A DNA stretch of 64,000 bases from an uncultured Aliiroseovarius sp. (GTDB lineage: Bacteria; Pseudomonadota; Alphaproteobacteria; Rhodobacterales; Rhodobacteraceae): NCBI RefSeq assembly GCF_947497285.1, contig NZ_CANMFT010000001.1, positions 1 to 64,000 on the forward strand, in the 5' to 3' direction. The number at the start of each line of letters is the position of its first letter. Position 1 is the stretch's first letter. The notes under the pieces are model-generated. The model saw only the letters and a program-made list of their open reading frames with translations. It made no database searches and was not told the DNA's origin. Below are positions 7,637 to 17,010 of this stretch, in pieces. Both the position numbers and the translations under genes were made by a program.

Positions 7637-9502
7637 TTAGTCCCAGCAGCTGACCAGAACGGTCATGTCTGCGGCCATGGCGCTAAGGTCAACGGGATCC
7701 ATCGAGGCGATCTTGTCCGCGACCTTGGTTGAGACACCGTTGTCGGTCAGGAACTCGGTCACCGTTGCAGCGTCCAGCGCGAAGCTGACACCATCGGGCA
7801 GGGTGCGCCCTTGGGTCGACTGGGCTGGCAGAAGCATGCCCATGACTGCGCCACCGACATCCAGAACAGGGCCGCCAGCGTCGCCTGGAAGGGCAGCAAG
7901 GGTCAGCCGCGCCAGATCGGGTTCGCCATTCAGGCCTCTGAGTTCAGCCAGCGTGCCAAAGGTCAGGCTCGGCGCGGTCAGGCGCCCCTCATAGGAATAG
8001 CCAGCGACTGCCACATCGGATTTCAACCGCGGCTTGACCGATTGGAACGACGCATAGGCGATCGGGGCCAGCGCGTCCTTGGCGGTCAAAAGCGCCAAAC
8101 CATGGGTCGTGTCGACAGCGGTGACTTCGGCGTCGTAGTCGTCGTTGATGGATATCCGGCCACATTGCTCAACCGCCTCAGCTGTCGTCAGGATGGTGCC
8201 ATTCGCATCCACATAGAAGCCGGACCGCGACATTTTGGGGCTACGGATTTCCAAACCCGACAGCAGATCAAGGCTTTGCGTTGTGGTGTCCAGCCCGGCC
8301 GTATCCGCCAACGCTGCCGGTCCCAGCGACGCAAAGCTGGCCTTCATGTCGCGCAGGGCAAGGTCGCGACGTTTGTCGTCCCCTTTCGGCCAGATCAGGG
8401 TGAACCCTTTCACGGTGCCATCAACCAGTTCTGCCTGCGTATACGAGGTGATCTTGTCATCCGCACCTTCGATGGTGAAGGAGGATTTCTTGCGCTCGCG
8501 CGGGCCATCCAGCGGCACGATTGCTAGCGACTGAAGGATATCGTAAAGCCCGTAAAGCGTGTCTTGGTCGCCGGATTGGCTGATCAGCACCACGCCCACA
8601 CCGCTGTCGTCCTTGGTGGCGAAATGCACGAAGGGCGCCTCGTAACGATCGAAGGCAACCATCGCGCCCGGAACGGCAACCGAAAGACCGGCGTCTTCGT
8701 CCAGATAGGTGGTCATGCCAAGCGACGAGATCACGGATTGGTAGCTTGCCAAAAGCTCGGCGCGTTGACGGGTCGTCAGGACACCGGTCGGATCGTAGCC
8801 GCGATCGGTTTGCCATGCCGCCATGGACCGGCGTGTGCCCGCCCCAAACGCGCCATCAATGGCCGAAGTGTAATACCCGCCCCATTGTAGCGCGACCTGC
8901 AAGCCCATCCGCGCCTCGCGATCCAGCAACCGTTCGCCCTGCAATGCCTCGCGACGCGTTTCTTCAACCGGAGCTTCGGGTTGGGCAAGAACGGCTGGGC
9001 TATCAACGGGCTGTTCCACCGATGCCACCTGATCGCCCTGTGGCGCGGTGTCTTCACTGGCCGCGGGCAACTGGACCGCTTCCGACGCAGTCAGGGGCGT
9101 CGTCGCCAAGGCGTTTGCGCCGACCGGCCAGAACTGCTGCCGCAGTTGGCGTGAATAGGTAATGAAGCTGTCGCGCGGGATCAGGCCCGCGTTCTTCAGT
9201 GATTGAAGCTGGATTGTGGCTGCGCGTTCGGTATAGGGGCCAAGCACGATGCCATACCAGTTGCCGCCAACACGAAACCCGTTCACGCCCTCAAGCCGGG
9301 TGGCGTAGTCGCGCACGCGGTCCTCTGCTTCACGCAAGGTGGGTTGGGCTTCGATCTGGATCCAGAGCAGATCCTGAGTTTGAGACGGCGACAGGCGGTC
9401 AGAGGAACCCTGCTGCGCCATTGCAGGCAGGCCTGCCAAACTGATGGAAAGTCCGGTGGCAAGGGCGGCTGCGGCGGTGGTGGCGGCTAGGCGTTTGGTC
9501 AT
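7637..9502 (-). CDS. Secreted SPOR-like / peptidoglycan-binding / trypsin-fold protein, probably catalytically dead
   Basis: A 621-residue exported protein with a Sec signal peptide ending about AMAQQ (residue 30). A SPOR-like domain (about 45-115, with GGNWYGIVLGPYTERAATIQ) and a PG_binding_1 domain (about 195-255, with GAFGAGTRRSMAAWQ) follow. The C-terminal third has the HtrA-like trypsin fold. All three catalytic positions appear replaced: Glu442 in TTAEAV where TxAHVV is expected, Gly468 in HGLALL where DLALL is expected, and Ala542 in PGDAGGP where GNSGGP is expected. The spacing (26 and 74 residues) fits the HtrA triad. It is probably a periplasmic, wall-binding, non-proteolytic scaffold or regulator. 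Confidence 0.82.
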   Translation of the reverse strand: MTKRLAATTAAAALATGLSISLAGLPAMAQQGSSDRLSPSQTQDLLWIQIEAQPTLREAEDRVRDYATRLEGVNGFRVGGNWYGIVLGPYTERAATIQLQSLKNAGLIPRDSFITYSRQLRQQFWPVGANALATTPLTASEAVQLPAASEDTAPQGDQVASVEQPVDSPAVLAQPEAPVEETRREALQGERLLDREARMGLQVALQWGGYYTSAIDGAFGAGTRRSMAAWQTDRGYDPTGVLTTRQRAELLASYQSVISSLGMTTYLDEDAGLSVAVPGAMVAFDRYEAPFVHFATKDDSGVGVVLISQSGDQDTLYGLYDILQSLAIVPLDGPRERKKSSFTIEGADDKITSYTQAELVDGTVKGFTLIWPKGDDKRRDLALRDMKASFASLGPAALADTAGLDTTTQSLDLLSGLEIRSPKMSRSGFYVDANGTILTTAEAVEQCGRISINDDYDAEVTAVDTTHGLALLTAKDALAPIAYASFQSVKPRLKSDVAVAGYSYEGRLTAPSLTFGTLAELRGLNGEPDLARLTLAALPGDAGGPVLDVGGAVMGMLLPAQSTQGRTLPDGVSFALDAATVTEFLTDNGVSTKVADKIASMDPVDLSAMAADMTVLVSCWD

Positions 9503-9777
9503 AAATCCTCGAAGCCTCGGGTTCGTTTTTCAATTCTGGTCAGGCAAATAGCACATTCTGCCCGGATCTGGTCAATATAACGGGCGCAATATGACAGTTT
9601 CGTGCGCCGGGTCCAGCACCTTCACGTGTTTGGTATGGGAAACTTTGCGGCGTGACTTGCGCGCATGTGGCCAACGTGGGCGCTGGGCGGTGCTTGCGCC
9701 TGTTTCACGCGTTGACCCTTTGGGGGGCAGGCCGTATTGAGGGCACACATTCCGGCAATCACCAGATGGGCAACTCC

Positions 9778-10716
9778 ATGGCCAACAGCGACACGCGACC
9801 GCAAAGTTTTCAGGACATCATCCTGCGCCTTCAAGCCTATTGGGCGGCGCAAGGCTGTGCGGTGTTGCAACCGTATGACATGGAGGTCGGCGCAGGCACC
9901 TTTCACCCGGCGACAACCCTTCGCTCCTTAGGTGCGCAACCATGGGCAGCAGCCTATGTGCAGCCGTCGCGCCGCCCTACCGATGGGCGCTATGGCGAGA
10001 ACCCGAACCGGCTGCAGCATTATTACCAGTTTCAGGTGCTGATCAAACCCAGCCCACCTGACCTGCAAGCGCTTTATCTTGGGTCGCTCGAAGCCATTGG
10101 CATCGACATGGACCTGCACGACATCCGGTTCGTTGAAGATGACTGGGAAAGCCCCACGCTGGGCGCATGGGGTCTGGGATGGGAGGTCTGGTGCGATGGG
10201 ATGGAAGTCAGCCAGTTCACCTATTTCCAGCAGGTTGGCGGGTATGACTGCAAGCCTGTCTCGGGCGAACTGACATATGGGTTGGAACGTCTGGCGATGT
10301 ATATTCTGGGCATTGATCATGTCATGGATATGCCGTTCAACGCCCCCGACGCCCGCATACCGCTGACCTACGGCGATGTCTTCAAGCAGACCGAGGAAGA
10401 ATACGCGCGCTGGAATTTCGATGTGGCGGATACCGAGGTGTTGTTGCGCCATTTCGAAGAGGCCGAGGCCGAATGCCGCGCGATCCTTGATCACGACCAC
10501 CATGACCCTAAAACCGGCAAGCGTATCGTCATGGCGCACCCGGCCTATGATCAATGCATCAAGGCCAGCCACATCTTCAACCTTCTGGATGCGCGCGGCG
10601 TGATTTCGGTGACCGAGCGACAGGCCTATATCGGCCGCGTCCGTGCACTGGCCAAGCAATGCGCTGACGCCTTCGTCCAAACCCGTGCAGGTGGCTGGGC
10701 GGGGGATGCAGCGTGA
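9778..10716 (+). CDS. glyQ: Glycyl-tRNA synthetase alpha subunit
   Basis: Catalytic subunit of the bacterial alpha2-beta2 glycyl-tRNA synthetase, which forms glycyl-adenylate and charges tRNA-Gly. The 312-residue protein shows [18 protein letters not shown], the [11 protein letters not shown] motif, [20 protein letters not shown] and [11 protein letters not shown]. The start is taken as the ATG at 9778, giving [12 protein letters not shown] 9766 is four codons upstream, and the longer frame from 9652 is unlikely. The gene overlaps the next one by the four bases GTGA, and the glyS gene follows that, so the three are translationally coupled. Confidence 0.96.
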   Translation: MANSDTRPQSFQDIILRLQAYWAAQGCAVLQPYDMEVGAGTFHPATTLRSLGAQPWAAAYVQPSRRPTDGRYGENPNRLQHYYQFQVLIKPSPPDLQALYLGSLEAIGIDMDLHDIRFVEDDWESPTLGAWGLGWEVWCDGMEVSQFTYFQQVGGYDCKPVSGELTYGLERLAMYILGIDHVMDMPFNAPDARIPLTYGDVFKQTEEEYARWNFDVADTEVLLRHFEEAEAECRAILDHDHHDPKTGKRIVMAHPAYDQCIKASHIFNLLDARGVISVTERQAYIGRVRALAKQCADAFVQTRAGGWAGDAA

Positions 10717-11180
10717 CCGGAAAAATACTGGCGATATTCATTGTGCTGACAGCAATCATTTCGGGCGTCGCAATCTATTGGTTGCAACTTTATGCTTTTT
10801 ACGAGGACGTTTCGGCAGACGCGCAATTGCGCATGACCAACGTTGTGACCGGCGAGCCGGAATTGGTGCTTTATGACAGTTTCGACGGGATCGATGCCGA
10901 CAGCTCTCCGCTTCGCTTCCGCGGGTGCTTCACCACGACGATGAGCCTTGCGATGCTGACGGAAACCTACGAAACCTATGAAGGCGCAACGCCCTTGACC
11001 GCACCGGGTTGGTTCGATTGCTTCGACGCAGATCAAATCGGCGCTGCCTTGGAAACCGGCGGTGCCATTGCCTTTTTGGGTGAACGAAACATTCAGGACG
11101 GGGTTGACCGCGTGGTCGCGATCTTTCCCGATGGCCGGGGCTTTGCCTGGCATCAGCTGAACGAAAAATACAGCGAGTGA
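10713..11180 (+). CDS. Small membrane-anchored protein of unknown function between glyQ and glyS (DUF6446-like)
   Basis: A 155-residue protein with one N-terminal transmembrane helix (about residues 4-24, [20 protein letters not shown]) and a periplasmic domain containing two cysteines (RGCFTTT and WFDCFDAD). It starts with GTG overlapping the glyQ stop as GTGA, and its own TGA overlaps a GTG in glyS. It therefore belongs to the glyQ-glyS operon. I recall such a protein as typical of this position in Rhodobacteraceae (annotated DUF6446), but no function is known to me. A role in translation is not implied by the sequence. Confidence 0.8.
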   Translation: MTGKILAIFIVLTAIISGVAIYWLQLYAFYEDVSADAQLRMTNVVTGEPELVLYDSFDGIDADSSPLRFRGCFTTTMSLAMLTETYETYEGATPLTAPGWFDCFDADQIGAALETGGAIAFLGERNIQDGVDRVVAIFPDGRGFAWHQLNEKYSE

Positions 11181-11185
11181 ACGAT

Positions 11186-13411
11186 ATGCCCGACCTGCTT
11201 ATTGAGCTCTTTTCCGAAGAAATCCCTGCACGGATGCAGCTGCGCGCGGCTGAAGACCTGAAAAAGCTTGTCACAGATGGACTGGTTGACGCCGGGCTGA
11301 CCTATGCAGGGGCTGCTGCGTTTTCCACGCCGCGCCGTTTGACGCTGGCAGTTGACGGGCTATTGGCCACGTCGCCCGACACGCGCGAAGAACGCAAGGG
11401 GCCGAAAGTGGGTGCGCCCGACAAGGCCATCGAGGGCTTCCTGCGCGGCGCAGGCCTGACCCGCGATCAGCTTGAGGAGCGCGACACCCCGAAAGGACCG
11501 GTCTATTTCGCGCTGATCGAAAAGAAAGGTCGCCCCGCAGCCGAGATCGTTGCCGACGTTCTGGACGCCACGATCCGCAACTTCCCATGGCCCAAGTCGA
11601 TGCGATGGGGGGCGGGCAGCCTGCGCTGGGTGCGCCCGTTGCATTCGATCCTTTGCATCTTGTCCGACGAGGCTGGCGCAAACGTCGTGCCGCTTGAGAT
11701 TGACGGGATCAAAGCCGGCGACAGCACGGAAGGTCACCGCTTCATGGCCCCCGGTCGTTTCTCTGTGTCCAGCTTTGCCGACTACGAAGCCAAGTTGAAA
11801 GCCGCCAAGGTTATCTTGTCACCCGCGGAACGTGCCGACCATATCTGGGCCGAAGCGCAGAACGCTGCCTTCGCCCAAGGGCTGGAGATTGTCGAGGACA
11901 AAGCGCTGCTGGCCGAAGTTGCCGGTCTGGTCGAATGGCCGGTGGTGCTGATGGGCGATATTGCCAAGGACTTCATCCCCCTGCCGCCTGAGGTGCTGCA
12001 AACCTCGATGAAAGAGCATCAGAAGTTTTTCTCGGTGAGGAACCCGAAATCCGGGTTGATCGAGAAGTTCGTCACCGTGGCCAACCGCGAGACTGCCGAC
12101 CACGGGGCAACCATTCTGGCCGGAAACCAGAAGGTTTTGTATGCAAGGCTGGCGGATGCAAAGTTCTTTTGGGAAAATGACCTGCGTGTTGCCGAAGCGG
12201 GTGGTGCTGCGTGGCTGGAAAGCCTTGATAACGTGACATTCCACAACAAGCTTGGATCGCAAGGGGATCGCATTGTCCGCATCACGGCTATGGCGCGGGC
12301 CGTAGCGCCTGCGGTGGGGGCGGATGTCGATTTGGCGGTGCTTGCCGCGCGCTGGGCCAAGGCGGATCTTAGCTCGGAAATGGTGTATGAATTTCCTGAA
12401 CTTCAAGGGCTTATGGGCAAATACTATGCCGGTGTCGCGGGGCATCCTGCCGAAGTTGCGGCTGCCGCGTTGGAACATTATTCACCGCTTGGACCATCCG
12501 ATGACGTGCCTTCGGCGCCTGTTTCCGTGGCGGTCGCTTTGGCTGACAAGCTGGATACATTGGCCGGGTTCTGGGCCATCGACGAAAAGCCAACGGGGTC
12601 GAAAGACCCGTTTGCGCTGCGTCGTGCAGCGCTGGGCGTGATCCGCCTGATCTTGGACAACAGGTTGCGGATAAATCTGGACGCTTTGTTTGACGCCCAG
12701 CTTCTGCGCCACGAGATCGAGCAGAACGAAAACGGTGAAGTGCGCGCCGCCCTTCTGCACGATTTGGACGCAGAGATTGCCGATCACGGCGTGTTCGGGG
12801 CTGCGATCCGCACCGTTCTGGACCATTTCGATGGTGATTTGTCCAAGCATCTTGAGGGTGTGAAGGAAAGCCTTCCGGACACCTCTGACGATCTGTTGGC
12901 CTTCTTCCATGATCGGCTGAAAGTTTATCTGCGCGACAAGGGCATCCGTCACGATGTCATCGACGCGTGTTTGCATATGCCGGGCAATGACGACCTGACG
13001 CTTTTGGTGAAACGCGCCGAGGCTCTGTCGGCGTTTCTGGCCACCGAAGACGGCGAGAACCTGCTGCAAGGGGTCAAGCGGTCGACGAATATTCTGGCGC
13101 AGGCCGAAGAAAAGGATGGGGTCGAATACTCCTATGGAGCGGATGTGAAATTTGCCGAGGCGGATGAGGAAAAGGCGCTGTTTGCTGCCCTTGACGCCGC
13201 CCAAGCTGCAATCACCCCTGCCATGGAGGCCGAAGATTTCGCGGCGGCAATGGCTGCAATGGCCAGCTTGCGCGGGCCCATCGATTCGTTTTTCGAGGCC
13301 GTGCAGATCAACACCGACAATCAGGTTGTGCGGCGCAATCGCCTGAACCTTCTGGCCCGCATTCGTGCGGTGTCGGCAGGTGTCGCGGATCTTTCCCGCA
13401 TCGAAGGCTGA
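11186..13411 (+). CDS. glyS: Glycyl-tRNA synthetase beta subunit
   Basis: The beta subunit binds tRNA-Gly and completes the alpha2-beta2 enzyme. The 741-residue protein begins MPDLLIELFSEEIPARMQ, the conserved family N-terminus, which is why ATG 11186 is chosen over the GTG at 11177 that overlaps the upstream stop. Further hallmarks are FPWPKSMRWG, PLPPEVLQTSMKEHQKFF, GSQGDRIVRI and ALADKLDTLAGFWAI (HD-like domain). The C-terminal anticodon-binding region ends LNLLARIRAVSAGVADLSRI. Full length for the family. Confidence 0.96.
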   Translation: MPDLLIELFSEEIPARMQLRAAEDLKKLVTDGLVDAGLTYAGAAAFSTPRRLTLAVDGLLATSPDTREERKGPKVGAPDKAIEGFLRGAGLTRDQLEERDTPKGPVYFALIEKKGRPAAEIVADVLDATIRNFPWPKSMRWGAGSLRWVRPLHSILCILSDEAGANVVPLEIDGIKAGDSTEGHRFMAPGRFSVSSFADYEAKLKAAKVILSPAERADHIWAEAQNAAFAQGLEIVEDKALLAEVAGLVEWPVVLMGDIAKDFIPLPPEVLQTSMKEHQKFFSVRNPKSGLIEKFVTVANRETADHGATILAGNQKVLYARLADAKFFWENDLRVAEAGGAAWLESLDNVTFHNKLGSQGDRIVRITAMARAVAPAVGADVDLAVLAARWAKADLSSEMVYEFPELQGLMGKYYAGVAGHPAEVAAAALEHYSPLGPSDDVPSAPVSVAVALADKLDTLAGFWAIDEKPTGSKDPFALRRAALGVIRLILDNRLRINLDALFDAQLLRHEIEQNENGEVRAALLHDLDAEIADHGVFGAAIRTVLDHFDGDLSKHLEGVKESLPDTSDDLLAFFHDRLKVYLRDKGIRHDVIDACLHMPGNDDLTLLVKRAEALSAFLATEDGENLLQGVKRSTNILAQAEEKDGVEYSYGADVKFAEADEEKALFAALDAAQAAITPAMEAEDFAAAMAAMASLRGPIDSFFEAVQINTDNQVVRRNRLNLLARIRAVSAGVADLSRIEG

Positions 13412-13550
13412 AAACCAAGGGCGGCCGGCGCGCTTGTGTCGTGACGACTGCGCTGCCACAGACCACAGACAGAACGTGTGACCGTTCGCCATGTAAACCT
13501 TGTGCGATACGGTTTGCGCGGTATTGTGTGGGACGAAAGGCGGTGCTGCA

Positions 13551-16118
13551 GTGCAGAAACCAGGTGCAATGGCGTTCACGGAAATCACACCCACAGCGGT
13601 GATCGAAAACGCGCGCCACGGGGGGCGGGCGAAATGCCTGCAGCGGCTGATCCGGCTCGATATGCCCGTGCCGCGCACAGTCGCGCTTGGCTTCGATGCG
13701 GTGCACGGTGTTTCGGCCGGGGATATGCCCGACCTTGATGCCATGTTGGCGCTGTTTGGTCCTGATCCGCTGGTGTCGGTGCGCCCATCGTCGGAAGACC
13801 CGGATTGGGGCGGGCCGGGGGCCATTCTGAACATTGGCATGAATGATGCCGTGCACGCCAAGCTGGTGAAATCGCATGGCGAAGCGGCGGCCAACGCGCT
13901 GTATTTGCGGTTTATTCAATCCTACGCGGTGCATGTGGGGCGGCTGGACCCGGATGAGTTCGAGACGTTCTCGACCCCATCTGCGGATGCGTTGCGCGCT
14001 GCACTTGAGCTCTATGAAGAAGAAACCGACGACTATTTTCCGCAAGATCCCAAGGAACAACTGGCCGAGATTCTGCGCTCGATGGCGCGCGCGTGGGAAG
14101 GCACAACGGCACGTCTGCTGCGTGAAGCCAAGGGAGCGCCAGCCGATGCCGGGTTGGGTCTTGTGGTGCAGAAGATGGCGCTTGGTGTGGGGCAGGGGAT
14201 CTGCGGCTCTGGCGTGATCCAATTCGTCAATGGGCAAACCGGACGGCGCGAAATTCGCGGGCGATACCTGTGTAAAAGTCAGGGGCGTGACGCCATTGCA
14301 AGCGCCGAGGATCGCGATGTCATGTATCTGACGAAAGATGCACGCGGCAGGTCGATCGAAGAGGTGTTGCCGGAAAGCTTTGCGGCGCTGTTGCAATATG
14401 GCGATCTGTGCCGCGCGCGGCTCCGCGAAGAGATGGAGATCGAGTTTGCCATCGACAACGAACAGCTTTTTATTCTTGATGCTGTGCGGGTCGCGCGTAG
14501 CGAACGGGCGAATGTTCGCATTGCCGTTTCGCTGGCAGAGGATGGGTTCATTTCGCGTGCAGACGCGGTGATGCGTATCCCGCCGCGCGCCTTGACTGAA
14601 CTGCTGCACAGCCAGATCAACCCCAATGGCAAACGCGATCGCTTTGCGCAGGGGATTGCAGCCAGTCCCGGCGCAGCCACCGGCAAGATTGTCTTCAACG
14701 CACGGGCGGCTCAGGCGATGGCGGCGCAGGGGGAAAACTGTATCCTCGTTCGGCGCGAAACCAGTCCCGAGGATATCCGCGGGATGCACGCCGCCAAGGG
14801 CATTCTGACCGTTCGCGGCGGGATCACCAGCCACGCCGCAGTGATCGCGCGTGGCCTTGGGTTGCCATGCGTTGTCGGCGCGCAGAATCTGACTGTGGAT
14901 GAACGGAAGGGACGACTTGAAACAGCCGAAGGTCGGGTGTTCGAAGACGGCGACGTGATCAGCATCGATGGCACTTTGGGCGAAGCGCTTGTCGGCGAGG
15001 TCGAAATGCTTCCGCCTGAATTGGGTGAAGGGTTTCAAACGCTTATGGCATGGGCGGATGAGTTCCGCGACATGGGTGTGCGCGCCAATGCAGACAGCCC
15101 ACCAGACGCCCGCAACGCGCGAATGTTCGCTGCCGAAGGGATCGGCCTGTGCCGGACCGAGCATATGTTCATCGACGACGACCGCCTTCTGGCGATGCGC
15201 GAAATGATCTTTGCGGACCATTCCAAAGACCGCCGCGCCGCGCTGGACCGCCTGCTGCCAATGCAGCGTGATGACTTTACCGAGCTTTTCAAGATCATGC
15301 AGGGGTTGCCGGTTTGCATTCGCTTGTTCGACCCGCCTTTGCACGAGTTTTTGCCGCATGGGCGCGAAGGATTGCGAGAGCTAGCAGAGGCCCTTGATCT
15401 GCCGCTGCGCGATGTCGAACGCCGGGTGTCGGGCCTGCGCGAGTTCAATCCGATGCTGGGTATGCGCGGGGTGCGCCTTGGCGTGACTGTGCCCGAAATC
15501 TATGACATGCAGGCCCGCGCAATCTTCGAGGCCACCATTGAAGCCTCGATATCCGGCGATCCCGTCGTGCCCGAGATCATGATCCCGCTGGTTTCCGCCA
15601 AGCGCGAGGTCGAGATCGTGAAAGCCCGGATTGACGCCGTCGCCGCCGAGGTGCGTATTGAGCATGGGTCCAATTTCACCTACCGCCTTGGGGTCATGGT
15701 GGAAACACCTCGCGCGGCGCTCAGGGCTGCCGAAATTGCGCAGCATGCCTCTTTCATGTCGTTTGGCACCAATGACCTGACCCAAATGACCTATGGCCTG
15801 TCGCGTGATGACGCGGGCCGTTTCATGGGGGAATACGTGGCGCAGGGCGTCTACAAGGAAGACCCGTTTCACATGCTGGATACCGATGGCGTGGGTGAGT
15901 TGTTAGAAATGGGCGCCACACGTGGGCGCGCCGAAAATCCGAACCTGACGCTTTCGATTTGTGGCGAACATGGCGGCAACCCGGAATCGATCCGATTCTG
16001 TCGCGATGCAGGGTATGACTATGTCTCTTGCTCGCCCTTCAGGGTGCCGATTGCGCGTCTCGCCGCCGCCCAGCTGGCGATCGAGGCACAAGGCGCTGAA
16101 AGCCCGCAAGACGATTGA
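13551..16118 (+). CDS. Pyruvate phosphate dikinase-like PEP-utilising enzyme
   Basis: About 855 residues with pyruvate phosphate dikinase architecture. An N-terminal ATP-grasp region contains SVRPSSEDPDWGGPGAILN. The swivelling phosphohistidine domain has GGITSHAAVIARGLGLPCV, with the catalytic His. The C-terminal TIM barrel shows EGIGLCRTEHMF, RLFDPPLHEFLP, MLGMRGVRLG, MSFGTNDLTQMTYG and the catalytic Cys in CGEHGG. The family enzyme interconverts pyruvate + ATP + Pi with PEP + AMP + PPi. The N-terminus is shorter than classical PpdK and the usual GGKGANL loop reads HGGRAKCL, so this may be a paralogue rather than the housekeeping enzyme. The start is GTG 13551; ATG 13569 is an alternative. 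It lies 139 bases after glyS. Confidence 0.83.
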   Translation: MQKPGAMAFTEITPTAVIENARHGGRAKCLQRLIRLDMPVPRTVALGFDAVHGVSAGDMPDLDAMLALFGPDPLVSVRPSSEDPDWGGPGAILNIGMNDAVHAKLVKSHGEAAANALYLRFIQSYAVHVGRLDPDEFETFSTPSADALRAALELYEEETDDYFPQDPKEQLAEILRSMARAWEGTTARLLREAKGAPADAGLGLVVQKMALGVGQGICGSGVIQFVNGQTGRREIRGRYLCKSQGRDAIASAEDRDVMYLTKDARGRSIEEVLPESFAALLQYGDLCRARLREEMEIEFAIDNEQLFILDAVRVARSERANVRIAVSLAEDGFISRADAVMRIPPRALTELLHSQINPNGKRDRFAQGIAASPGAATGKIVFNARAAQAMAAQGENCILVRRETSPEDIRGMHAAKGILTVRGGITSHAAVIARGLGLPCVVGAQNLTVDERKGRLETAEGRVFEDGDVISIDGTLGEALVGEVEMLPPELGEGFQTLMAWADEFRDMGVRANADSPPDARNARMFAAEGIGLCRTEHMFIDDDRLLAMREMIFADHSKDRRAALDRLLPMQRDDFTELFKIMQGLPVCIRLFDPPLHEFLPHGREGLRELAEALDLPLRDVERRVSGLREFNPMLGMRGVRLGVTVPEIYDMQARAIFEATIEASISGDPVVPEIMIPLVSAKREVEIVKARIDAVAAEVRIEHGSNFTYRLGVMVETPRAALRAAEIAQHASFMSFGTNDLTQMTYGLSRDDAGRFMGEYVAQGVYKEDPFHMLDTDGVGELLEMGATRGRAENPNLTLSICGEHGGNPESIRFCRDAGYDYVSCSPFRVPIARLAAAQLAIEAQGAESPQDD

Positions 16119-16272
16119 TCCAAAAGGGTTTTTCAGTTTCCGCTGCGCGAATTCTGGCAAGATGCGGCGTTTTGAACCACATCGCCCAGCCCGCTGGTCT
16201 GGACGCAGAGGCAAATTTTTCGTATTCCGACGCCTTGTAAACCGATTGTTTTCGGGACTGGGGGTTGTTTTG

Positions 16273-16917
16273 ATGAAACGAGAATTGCTGCGCCTGCTTG
16301 CGCCGGCTCTTGTCACGCTGGGCGTTGGCCTTGCAGGGCTTCCAGCTTCGGCCGAAGGGAATGCCAACCCGTTCGGAGCGCTTTTACTTCAAGACCGTGC
16401 GGGGTTTGGGGCGATGCCGGGCGCGCGTCTTGCCTCGATGGCCAAGCTTCCTACGACGTCAGACCAAGCCAATGCGATCAACTATTCTTTGGAATGGTTG
16501 GCGTCGCAACCGGCGCCTGAACGCGATCCCGAATGGAGCTGCCTTGCAGAGGCGCTGTATTTCGAAGCGCGTGGCGAAACTGTCAAAGGGCAGTTTGCTG
16601 TGGCCGAAGTCATCCTGAACCGTGTCGATCATCCTCGATTCCCGAATTCTGTCTGCGGTGTCATCAACCAGGGCACGGGGCGCAAATACGCCTGCCAGTT
16701 CACCTATACCTGTGACGGGCGCGAAGAGGCCATTCACGAACCGCGCGCTTTTGCGCGTGTCGGAAAGATCGCACGCGCCATGATCGACGGCGCGACACGG
16801 CAGCTGACCGCCGGTGCGACCCACTATCACACGACGGCTGTTCTGCCGAATTGGGCCAATCGCCTGACTAAGACGGCCAATATCGGTGTTCACCGTTTCT
16901 ATCGCTTCCCCGGCTAA
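16273..16917 (+). CDS. SleB-type cell wall hydrolase, exported
   Basis: A 214-residue protein with a signal peptide ending near PASAEG (about residue 29). The C-terminal Hydrolase_2 (SleB) domain has CLAEALYFEARGETVKGQFA, ILNRVDHPRFPNSVCGV, CQFTYTCDG and AGATHYHTT. The glutamate in ALYFEARGE corresponds to the catalytic acid of SleB lytic transglycosylases. It should act on peptidoglycan in the periplasm. In Gram-negatives this domain is a housekeeping cell wall enzyme rather than a spore germination one. The ATG at 16273 is chosen because it gives a proper signal peptide; the frame is open upstream into the dikinase gene. Monocistronic. Confidence 0.9.
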   Translation: MKRELLRLLAPALVTLGVGLAGLPASAEGNANPFGALLLQDRAGFGAMPGARLASMAKLPTTSDQANAINYSLEWLASQPAPERDPEWSCLAEALYFEARGETVKGQFAVAEVILNRVDHPRFPNSVCGVINQGTGRKYACQFTYTCDGREEAIHEPRAFARVGKIARAMIDGATRQLTAGATHYHTTAVLPNWANRLTKTANIGVHRFYRFPG

Positions 16918-17010
16918 ACTTAGCCGCCATTGCCTCGGTGATGTCGCTTTGCGCTGGTCAAGCCTGCGTGCGGCGGGGCATTGTGCTGTCATTCTGTATG
17001 AGGGCCACCG

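Noticed and set aside
12482-13894. A 470-residue open frame antisense to glyS and the dikinase start
   Set aside because: It spans a gene boundary and has no family features.
13308-15359. A 683-residue open frame antisense to the dikinase gene
   Set aside because: Frames opposite GC-rich genes stay open for long stretches. Its translation has no recognisable motifs and the sense strand encodes a full, conserved enzyme.
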